This document shows, one piece after another, positions 1 through 5,213 of a stretch of DNA of 6,239 nucleotides. The notes under the pieces are model-generated. The model had not been told where the DNA came from. It made no database searches and saw nothing but the letters and a program-made list of their open reading frames with translations. The stretch's first letter is position 1; every line of letters starts with the position of its first letter. The position numbers and the translations under genes are program-made. This DNA comes from Hyphomicrobiales bacterium (GTDB lineage Bacteria; Pseudomonadota; Alphaproteobacteria; Rhizobiales; Beijerinckiaceae): positions 1 to 6,239 of the forward strand of contig JAQGKN010000457.1 in the NCBI GenBank assembly GCA_028290085.1, given 5' to 3'.

Positions 1-866
1 ATCAACGGGCACGGCGTGGCAGCCACCAGCACGGCTAGCGCACGGATGGGATCGCCGGAGAAGAACCACGCGGCACCGGCCATCATCAAGGTGAGCGGCA
101 GCAGCAGAAGCGCGTATCGGTCGGCCATGCGGATGAAGGGCGCCTTGGCCGTTTGCGCGGCGGTCACGAGACGCACGATCTTCGCGTAGGTGCTCGCTCC
201 AGCAGTCGCGGAGGCGCGCATTTCGAATGTCTCGCCCGCGTTGAGAGTGCCGCTCAGCGCCGGTTCGCCCTTGCGGCGCGCAACGGGAATGGGCTCGCCC
301 GTCAGCGCGGATTCGTCGAGCATGGCACCTGGGCTGGTAATCTGGCCGTCCACGGGAATGACTTCGCCCGCCCGCACCACAAGCATGACTCCCCCTGGGA
401 CCTGGTCGATGCCGACATCTTCAACAACGCCCGCGTTATGCCGATGCGCGACCCTGGGCGCCCGGTCGACCAGAGCACGCAAGTCACGCTCGGCACGCGT
501 CACCGCGAAATCCTCGAGCACGTTGCCGCCCGCATACATCACAGCGACCACGACACCCGCCAGCGTCTGGCCCAGCACGAGAGCAGCCGACATCGAAAGA
601 AAGGCGATGGCATCGACCCCGACGCGCCCGGCCAGGTAATCCCGGACCATCGAGGACAGCAGAGCCGCCGCCACGGGCAGAATCCCGAGGCCCCAGATCC
701 AGGTTGCAGCCTCGCCCTGCCCGTTCCACCACGCAGTGAGGCCGCCAGCCAGCGCGACGAGCGCGATGAGGATCAGCGCCCGCCGCAGCAGGCGCTCCAT
801 GTCCATCGTGAGCAACAGCGCGCTCCTTTTCCCGCTCGAACCCAGAATGGCCGGAGCGGAAGACAT
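1..866 (-). CDS. Heavy-metal-translocating P1B-type ATPase, N-terminal 288 residues (3' end outside window)
   Basis: This is an inner-membrane pump that exports transition-metal ions using ATP. What is visible: no N-terminal HMA domain and no CXXC metal site; hydrophobic segments at about residues 30-48, 54-72, 84-113 and 250-269; an actuator domain between them with DESALTGEP at 184-192 (the TGE dephosphorylation loop); and the start of the ion-pathway helix with ATPCPL at 283-288, where the window ends. The DKTGT phosphorylation site and ATP-binding domain must lie beyond position 1. From family knowledge, TPC in this helix is the signature of the P1B-5 group (for example rhizobial Nia, Ni/Fe export), unlike CPC (Cu, Zn/Cd) or SPC (Co/Fe). 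The substrate here is therefore only a guess. The gene follows amt on the same strand after 24 bases and is probably co-transcribed. The start is uncertain: ATG at 866 has no clear ribosome site, TTG at 815 has AGGAG seven bases upstream, and ATGs also occur at 806 and 800. Confidence 0.92.
   Translation of the reverse strand, partial: MSSAPAILGSSGKRSALLLTMDMERLLRRALILIALVALAGGLTAWWNGQGEAATWIWGLGILPVAAALLSSMVRDYLAGRVGVDAIAFLSMSAALVLGQTLAGVVVAVMYAGGNVLEDFAVTRAERDLRALVDRAPRVAHRHNAGVVEDVGIDQVPGGVMLVVRAGEVIPVDGQITSPGAMLDESALTGEPIPVARRKGEPALSGTLNAGETFEMRASATAGASTYAKIVRLVTAAQTAKAPFIRMADRYALLLLPLTLMMAGAAWFFSGDPIRALAVLVAATPCPL
823..827 (-). promoter_or_regulatory. Ribosome-binding site candidate pointing to a TTG start for the P1B ATPase
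   Basis: The minus strand reads AGGAG here, then seven bases, then an in-frame TTG (815-813). This is the best Shine-Dalgarno match near the beginning of the ATPase reading frame. The ATG at 866 has only a GC-rich leader before it, and the ATG at 806 would be 16 bases from this site. If TTG is used, the protein loses 17 poorly conserved residues and starts just before the first transmembrane helix. The spacing is read directly; actual use of TTG is inference. Confidence 0.4.
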
Positions 867-890
867 GCGGGCGCGCTGCAGACGTGCTCG

Positions 891-2204
891 CTACAGCGTG
901 TAGCCGCGCTCACCATGATAGGTGAGGTCGAGCCCCTCGTCGATTTCATCCGGCGTCGCGCGCAGCCCCATCGTCATGCGCAGGGCGCCAATGATGATCG
1001 CCGTGGCGATAGCTGACCAGGCCATGACGGCAATAACGCCGAGCACCTGCGTCATGAATTGCGAGGACACGCTGCCCGTGGCGCCATAACCGACACCATG
1101 CAACGAGGGATGCGCGAGAACGGCAACCAGCAACGTGCCCAGAATACCGCCGAGCCCATGCACCGCGAAGACATCGAGTGAATCGTCGATCATGAGACGG
1201 TGCTTCACGAAATCGACCGCGAAGAAACACACGAGACTGCCGGAGACGCCAAGCACGATAGCACCTTCAGGGCCGATGTAGCCCGAGGCCGGGGTGACAG
1301 TCGCCAAGCCTGCGACGACGCCCGTGACACTGCCGATCATGCTCGGACGCCCGAAGCGCACCCATTCGAGCAGCATCCAGCACAGTCCCGCGACAGAGGC
1401 GGACATATGCGTGACCAGAATGGCCATGCCCGCCTCCCCATTGGCGGCCAGCGCGCTGCCGCCATTGAAGCCATACCAGCCGACCCAGAGCATCCCCGCG
1501 CCAATCATCGTCATGCCGGGATTGTGGGGCGGACGCAGGTCCTTCGGAAATCCGTCGCGTGGCCCGAGCATGGCTGCGGCGACGAGTGCGGAGGTTCCTG
1601 CGGTCGCATGGACCACAAGGCCACCAGCAAAAGCCATGATGCCGCGATCCATCAACCAGCCGCCGCCCCAGACCCAATGCGTGATCGGCGAGTAGACCAC
1701 GAGGAGCCAAAGGCCGCTGAAGATCACGACGGGTCCAAAGCGCATGCGCTCTGGATAGGCGCCGATCATCAGCGCCGGCGTGATGACCGCGAAGGCCATC
1801 TGGAACATGAAGAACACGCTTTCCGGCAACGTGCCGACGAGGGAGTCGCGCCCGACCGAATGCAGGAAGATTTTCGTCAGCCCACCGGAGAGGGCATTGC
1901 CACCGGAAAATGCGAGGCTATAGCCCACAACCAGCCAGAGAACGGACGACAGGCAGGCGATGACGACGCAATGCATCATCACCGAAAGCACGTTCTTCGA
2001 CCGCACAAGACCACCATAGAACATGGCGAGGCCCGGCAGCGTCATGAACAGAACAAGCGCTGAAGCAGCGAGTATCCAGGCCGTGTCGGCACCGTTGAAC
2101 GCAGGTCCTTCGGCGGCGGAAGCTGCCCGGCTGCTGAGCATGACAAGAAGAGCCGCGGCGACAAATTGCCTAGCTCGAGCGCAAGTTGGCATGGTTGAGG
2201 GCAC
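891..2204 (-). CDS. amt: AmtB-family ammonium transporter with Ala in place of the conserved recruitment-site Asp
   Basis: This is an inner-membrane trimeric channel for ammonium uptake, 437 residues, normal length for the family. Residues about 12-31 form a cleavable signal peptide ending in an ASA-like site, followed by roughly eleven hydrophobic helices. Conserved elements seen: the periplasmic Trp179 (VWGGG), the twin pore histidines His199 (GGLVVHATAG) and His349 (DVFAVHG), Phe246 and Ser250 (WYGFNGGSA), the TPASGYIGPEGA loop, and a C-terminal tail EGLDLTYHGERGY (423-435) of the type docked by the PII protein GlnK. Oddly, residue 191 is Ala (codon GCT at 1634-1632) where homologues have Asp (DFAGG; E. 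coli Asp160). No glnK lies beside it, although amt is often paired with glnK. The start is GTG at 2204 or ATG at 2192; neither has a good ribosome site. A hairpin sits just upstream, and the P1B ATPase follows by 24 bases. Confidence 0.96.
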   Translation of the reverse strand: MPSTMPTCARARQFVAAALLVMLSSRAASAAEGPAFNGADTAWILAASALVLFMTLPGLAMFYGGLVRSKNVLSVMMHCVVIACLSSVLWLVVGYSLAFSGGNALSGGLTKIFLHSVGRDSLVGTLPESVFFMFQMAFAVITPALMIGAYPERMRFGPVVIFSGLWLLVVYSPITHWVWGGGWLMDRGIMAFAGGLVVHATAGTSALVAAAMLGPRDGFPKDLRPPHNPGMTMIGAGMLWVGWYGFNGGSALAANGEAGMAILVTHMSASVAGLCWMLLEWVRFGRPSMIGSVTGVVAGLATVTPASGYIGPEGAIVLGVSGSLVCFFAVDFVKHRLMIDDSLDVFAVHGLGGILGTLLVAVLAHPSLHGVGYGATGSVSSQFMTQVLGVIAVMAWSAIATAIIIGALRMTMGLRATPDEIDEGLDLTYHGERGYTL

Positions 2205-2208
2205 TTTC

Positions 2209-2238
2209 GGGCTGGAATGGCTAAATAAGCTCCAGCCC
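2209..2238 (-). promoter_or_regulatory. Hairpin next to the amt start (operator or 5' leader structure)
   Basis: A perfect 8-base inverted repeat, GGGCTGGA (2209-2216) and TCCAGCCC (2231-2238), encloses a further 3-base pair (GCT/AGC) separated by a 3-base bulge, with an AAATA/TATTT loop. It ends four bases before the GTG start of amt. No T-run follows it in the amt direction, so it is not a standard terminator. It could be a regulator-binding dyad or an RNA element limiting translation. A weak promoter-like pair (TTGAGG, 17 bases, TATTTA) overlaps it on the minus strand, which would favour an operator role. Function is inferred only. Confidence 0.4.
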
Positions 2239-2274
2239 CCTTTACCTCAAAAAGCCAAGCTGCACAGCCCGGAA

Positions 2275-2295
2275 CGGCGGGTATAAAGCCCGCCG
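2275..2295 (-). terminator. GC-rich hairpin after the Bug-protein gene, possible weak terminator
   Basis: CGGCGGG (2275-2281) and CCCGCCG (2289-2295) form a perfect 7-base stem with a 7-base loop, starting 10 bases after the stop codon of the Bug protein on the minus strand. The position suits a transcription terminator or an mRNA 3'-end stabiliser. Only TT follows the stem before CCGGG, so it lacks the U-run of a strong intrinsic terminator. A T5 run appears about 20 bases further on. It may only reduce read-through into amt. Confidence 0.35.
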
Positions 2296-2305
2296 CCCGC
2301 AGTCC

Positions 2306-3352
2306 TCAGTTCCAGCCCAGAATGGCCGCTGCCTTCGCCCGCACCTGCGCGGGCGTATCTGCCGCGGCCTTGACGAGCTCGCGGATCTGCGCCGCCGTCC
2401 TCGGCCGGATCTCGATGCCCTGCTGCTTGGCCTCCGCGAGCAGTTCCGGATCGCTCAGCGTCTCCGCATAGGCGGCCTCGAGGATCCGTGCGCGCTCGGC
2501 GGGGACATCAGGCGACAGCCAATGGCTGTAACCGATGGACGTCGGCATGCTGACAAGGCTCGCAATCTGCTTTTCCTCCACACCGGGCACGAGATCGATG
2601 AACAGAGGAATGTCGCCCAGTTCCGGCTGCTTCTGCAGACCGATCTGGACGAGGATCGTCACCTTCTTGTCACGCAGCCAATCGGGCCGCTGGCTTGCGA
2701 AGCCGTAATAGCTCGAGCGGCCCATGGCCTGCACCTCGCCGTTTTCCATGGCGATATTGACGCTGCTCGTCCCGCTATAACCCTGGATGATCCTGAACTG
2801 CGTGCCCACAAGTGTGTTCAGCGCCTTTGCATAAACATAGGCATCGTCGTTACTGCCGGTCGTGCCGATGGACACCTCATGCGCTTTGACGTCGCCGAGC
2901 GTGTTGACGCCGGTCGTGTGCCACGACATGGCAACCCCATTCGACGAGGCCATGGTGCCGAGCCACGCGACTTTCGAGATGTCGTATTGCACGCCCTTGC
3001 CACCGAGCAGGTTGAACATCGGAATGTTCTGGTCGACGGCTGCGATCACCGTGCCGTCCTTGGGGGCGACCGAATAGACATAGTTGGAAGCAACCACGCC
3101 CGCCGCACCCGGCATATTCTGGACGATGACCGTCGGCTTGCCGGGGATATGCGCGCTCAAATGGCGCGACAGAAGGCGCGAATAAATGTCGTAGCCGCCA
3201 CCCGGCGCATAGCCGACGACGATGCTGACAGTCTTGCCGCGGTAAAACTCCGCGCCCGTCTGGGCCTGCGCCGAAATCGTGGCGCCGAACGCTGCCAGCG
3301 CAGACCCGACGACGAGACCGGCCAAACGCTGCGCCTTGATGCTCATATGCAT
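2306..3352 (-). CDS. Bug/TctC-family periplasmic solute-binding protein (lone)
   Basis: This is a periplasmic binding protein of the tripartite tricarboxylate transporter (TTT) family, which captures small carboxylates or related organic acids. The mature protein begins after a signal peptide (about residues 1-31, ending ISAQAQ). The first lobe has VGYAPGGGYDIYSRLL (47-62), the ligand-contacting loop of the family, then PGKPTVIVQNMPGAAGVVASNYVY (70-93), the typical Bug NxPGAxG region. The rest, with SIGTTGSNDDAY (161-172) and PDVPAERARILEAAYAETLSDPE (281-303), matches the second lobe. At 348 residues it is near family size. ATG 3352 is chosen because GGGGA lies seven bases upstream and the signal peptide begins there; the frame stays open upstream to 3511, but that extension has no family likeness. 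No TctA or TctB membrane subunit is nearby, as is common for the many orphan Bug proteins. The ligand is unknown. Confidence 0.92.
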   Translation of the reverse strand: MHMSIKAQRLAGLVVGSALAAFGATISAQAQTGAEFYRGKTVSIVVGYAPGGGYDIYSRLLSRHLSAHIPGKPTVIVQNMPGAAGVVASNYVYSVAPKDGTVIAAVDQNIPMFNLLGGKGVQYDISKVAWLGTMASSNGVAMSWHTTGVNTLGDVKAHEVSIGTTGSNDDAYVYAKALNTLVGTQFRIIQGYSGTSSVNIAMENGEVQAMGRSSYYGFASQRPDWLRDKKVTILVQIGLQKQPELGDIPLFIDLVPGVEEKQIASLVSMPTSIGYSHWLSPDVPAERARILEAAYAETLSDPELLAEAKQQGIEIRPRTAAQIRELVKAAADTPAQVRAKAAAILGWN

Positions 3353-3378
3353 GTGCTTTTCCCCATCCGCCAAGCCCG

Positions 3379-3409
3379 ATAGCCTTGAGCGGTTGAAGCT
3401 TGATGTCAA
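3379..3409 (-). promoter_or_regulatory. Possible promoter and TTGA-repeat cluster upstream of the Bug-protein gene
   Basis: On the minus strand a perfect TTGACA (3409-3404) is followed 19 bases later by GGCTAT (3384-3379), about 27 bases before the chosen ATG. The -35 match is exact, but the -10 is weak and the spacing long. The same stretch on the plus strand shows TTGA at 3385, 3393 and 3400, the last forming TTGA-TG-TCAA, a short dyad overlapping the -35. The dyad has 2 rather than 4 central bases plus flanks, so it is not an FNR box. The rest of the 162-base gap (3353-3514) holds no other clear element. Confidence 0.3.
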
Positions 3410-3514
3410 TGTGGCCGTCCCAAAAATAAACCGGATCAGCGCCCAACGGCATGAGGCAGTTTGTTCACGACGTAGGCAATCCGTCCCGATTTTAGGACAA
3501 GCCTGCAGCAATGC

Positions 3515-4210
3515 CTAAACCGCGTGCCCTACCAACGCACCGATGGCGGCCGTCGCCGCCATGGCAAACGCGCCCCAGAAGGTGACGCGGATGGTCGGCC
3601 TGAGGATCGCGGCGCCCCCGACGCGCGCACCCAGTGCGCCCAGCGCGGAAAGGCAGACCAGCGAGCCAGCCGAAATACTCCAGGCGATCCAGCCAGCGGG
3701 AGCAAACACCGCGATCAGCAATGGCAGGGCCGCGCCGATACTGAACGTCGCGGCCGACGTCAGGGCCGCCTGCACCGGCCGCGCGACCACATGCGCGGCA
3801 AGTCCCAGTTCGTCACGCGAATGCGCCTCGAACGAATTTTTCGCCGTCATCTGCTCGGCGACTTTGAGGGCAATTTCGAAGTCGAGCCCTCGCGCGACAT
3901 AGATCTGCGTGAGTTCCGCCAATTCGGATTCCGGCTGTGTTGCAAGTTCGACGCGCTCGCGCGCCTGATCTGCCTCCTCGGTGTCGGCTTGCGAACTGAC
4001 GGAGACATATTCGCCTGCCGCCATCGACATGGCACCAGCAACCAACCCAGCGGCGCCAGCCACAAGTGCCTCGCTCGAAGACGTCGAGGCTGCGGCCACG
4101 CCGACCATCAAGCTGGCAGTCGATATAATGCCGTCATTGGCGCCGAGAACCGCTGCCCGAAGCCATCCGATGCGGGCAATGAGGTGGTTTTCGCGGTGGA
4201 GCGGATGCAT
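3515..4210 (-). CDS. VIT1/CCC1-family Fe(II)/Mn(II) transporter
   Basis: This is a membrane transporter of the vacuolar-iron-transporter family; bacterial members are thought to remove ferrous iron or manganese from the cytosol, probably by proton exchange. The first helix is WLRAAVLGANDGIISTASLM (16-35), the family hallmark. The second is VAGAMSMAAGEYVSVSSQAD (57-76). A charged cytosolic region (about 77-138) is rich in Glu and has RERVELATQPESELAEL, MTAKNSFEAHSRDELG and other acidic helices equivalent to the metal-binding domain of plant VIT1. Three more helices follow (about 145-170, 174-198 and 206-230). The length of 231 residues is usual. ATG 4210 is chosen because homology begins there and GGGA lies eight bases upstream; the frame is open to an ATG at 4291, but that codon falls inside a likely FNR/FixK box. 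The gene is divergent from the stress-protein gene and may share its control region. Confidence 0.93.
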   Translation of the reverse strand: MHPLHRENHLIARIGWLRAAVLGANDGIISTASLMVGVAAASTSSSEALVAGAAGLVAGAMSMAAGEYVSVSSQADTEEADQARERVELATQPESELAELTQIYVARGLDFEIALKVAEQMTAKNSFEAHSRDELGLAAHVVARPVQAALTSAATFSIGAALPLLIAVFAPAGWIAWSISAGSLVCLSALGALGARVGGAAILRPTIRVTFWGAFAMAATAAIGALVGHAV

Positions 4211-4277
4211 TGGAGATTTCCCGGATTGAAGCAAGCAGGCGCCGGAATCAAAAGAGGCTGGAACGGTGCCACAGTCC

Positions 4278-4291
4278 TTGACCTCGATCAT
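4278..4291 (+). promoter_or_regulatory. FNR/FixK-type box upstream of the universal stress gene
   Basis: TTGAC-CTCG-ATCAT matches 8 of 10 defined positions of the FNR/FixK consensus TTGAT-N4-ATCAA; the core TTGA and ATCA half-sites are intact. Its centre (4284.5) lies 41.5 bases before the start site predicted from the -10-like hexamer at 4314-4319. This is the spacing of a class II activated promoter. It lies in the 141-base divergent gap, so it could also act on the VIT gene, although no equally good geometry is seen in that direction. Binding is inferred; the match and spacing are read directly. Confidence 0.6.
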
Positions 4292-4313
4292 CCCGAGTGC
4301 AGGACGAACATGT

Positions 4314-4319
4314 TATGAA
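4314..4319 (+). promoter_or_regulatory. -10 element of the stress-protein/MFS operon promoter
   Basis: TATGAA matches 4 of 6 positions of TATAAT. It would place transcription start near 4326, giving a leader of about 26 bases before ATG 4352 that contains GGAG at 4341-4344. No good -35 hexamer is present; the FNR/FixK-like box occupies that place, as expected for a promoter that depends on an activator. Confidence 0.45.
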
Positions 4320-4351
4320 GTTACAATAACCGCGCGAAACGGAGCAGGCAC

Positions 4352-5200
4352 ATGTCCTACCGGAGCATCTTCGTCGGTCCCCTTTTCGATGCACACATCG
4401 AAAAATGTGCGCCGGCTGAGACCTTGACGGCTTACGCGTTGGAACTCGCGGCACTCGGCAACGCGCATCTGGAAATCGGCGTCGGCTCATGCAAATTCAA
4501 TGTCCCGGCAGCCAGGATTCTGCGCGAGGCGAGCAACCTGATCGCAGCAGCCAATCGGGAGCGGCACGATCATGCGAAAGCATTCGGCGAGGGCCTGTTG
4601 GCGCGTGCGCGAACTGCGGGCGTTCTCGCCTCGGTCGAAGTTGTGCATGACGAATATACCGACGTATCAACACAGTTTGTGAAACTGGCTCGCGTCGCGG
4701 ACGTCGCTATCCTGCAACCGAGCGACGAAGCCTTGTCGCTGATGCAGGACATTGTGAAGAATGTGCTTTTCGGTTCAGGGCGTCCAGTCATCATAGTGCC
4801 CGTCGATTGGGCCAAGCCAGCGAGTCTGGAGACCATCATCGTCTCCTGGGACGGCTCTGCAAAATCCGCACGCGCCATTGGCGATGCACTTCCATTGCTG
4901 CAACAAGCGGGCCACGTCGAAATTGTTTCGATCAGCGGCGACAGCAATTCCAGCAAGCACATCGAGGGCGCCGACATCGCGCGCCATATCTCTCGTTATT
5001 GCCGCTCTGTCAGCATCACCATGATTCCCGCACAGGATGACGATGTTGGTACAACCCTCAGCGATCACGCCCGAAACATTCGCGCCAGCATGATCGTGAT
5101 GGGCGCATATGCACACAACCGCCTGCGGCAGTTCGTACTTGGCGGCGTCACAAGCACGATGATCGCGAACCCGCCGGTACCAGTGCTGATGTCGTACTAA
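4352..5200 (+). CDS. Tandem-domain universal stress protein (UspA family)
   Basis: This is a cytosolic stress protein made of two UspA-like domains. Domain 1 covers about residues 1-152, from MSYRSIFVGP to GRPVIIVPVDW, and has lost the nucleotide motif. Domain 2 covers about 158-282, beginning TIIVSWDGSAKSARAI (the usual first strand and helix) and ending with IVMGAYAHNRLRQFVLGGVT (248-267) and PPVPVLMSY. The ATP-binding consensus is Gx2Gx9G(S/T). Here Gly251 and Gly264 are kept, but Ala254 replaces the second Gly and Gly265 stands for Ser/Thr, so nucleotide binding may be altered. The start is clear: GGAG seven bases before ATG. The 282-residue length is normal for tandem forms. It is the first gene of a probable two-gene operon with the MFS transporter, and the FNR/FixK-like box upstream suggests induction at low oxygen. 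Homologues often belong to FNR/FixK regulons; the molecular role is not defined. Confidence 0.92.
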   Translation: MSYRSIFVGPLFDAHIEKCAPAETLTAYALELAALGNAHLEIGVGSCKFNVPAARILREASNLIAAANRERHDHAKAFGEGLLARARTAGVLASVEVVHDEYTDVSTQFVKLARVADVAILQPSDEALSLMQDIVKNVLFGSGRPVIIVPVDWAKPASLETIIVSWDGSAKSARAIGDALPLLQQAGHVEIVSISGDSNSSKHIEGADIARHISRYCRSVSITMIPAQDDDVGTTLSDHARNIRASMIVMGAYAHNRLRQFVLGGVTSTMIANPPVPVLMSY

Positions 5201-5202
5201 TT

Positions 5203-5206
5203 GGAG
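5203..5206 (+). promoter_or_regulatory. Ribosome-binding site deciding the GTG start of the MFS gene
   Basis: GGAG lies seven bases before GTG 5214 in the 13-base gap after the stress-protein stop. An ATG two bases earlier (5212) is in another frame and is followed at once by TGA, so it cannot start a protein. GTG 5214 opens the frame that stays open to the window end. Confidence 0.7.
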
Positions 5207-5213
5207 CAAGCAT

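Noticed and set aside
153..1016. Long plus-strand open frame opposite the P1B ATPase and the amt 3' end
   Set aside because: It encodes an Arg/His/Gln-rich sequence with no family likeness and mirrors the codon pattern of the real minus-strand genes, typical of GC-rich DNA.
1200..2063. 287-codon plus-strand open frame opposite amt
   Set aside because: Amt on the other strand is unmistakable; this frame is rich in His, Asp and Arg with no hydrophobic core and no ribosome site.
2023..2286. 87-codon plus-strand open frame running from within amt into the intergenic gap
   Set aside because: Mostly antisense to the amt signal peptide and first helix; no ribosome site and no recognisable domain.
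2239..2305. Search for a sigma-54 promoter (GG-N10-GC) upstream of amt, as expected for nitrogen control
   Set aside because: No convincing -24/-12 pair was found in the gap between the Bug gene and amt.
2522..3382. 286-codon plus-strand open frame opposite the Bug protein
   Set aside because: Antisense shadow of a clear Bug/TctC gene; low-complexity Arg/Asp/His composition.
3400..3409. TTGA-TG-TCAA considered as a second FNR/FixK box
   Set aside because: The half-sites are only two bases apart instead of six between the TTGA and TCAA cores, so the protein could not dock in the known way.
3353..3511. N-terminal extension of the Bug protein to an ATG at 3511
   Set aside because: The extra 53 residues precede the signal peptide, lack family likeness, and would overlap a likely promoter; ATG 3352 has the ribosome site.
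4211..4291. N-terminal extension of the VIT protein to an ATG at 4291
   Set aside because: The extra 27 residues are not VIT-like and the ATG lies within the FNR/FixK-like box.
3524..4318. 264-codon plus-strand open frame opposite the VIT transporter
   Set aside because: Antisense shadow; composition is unlike a real protein and the opposite strand carries the VIT motifs.
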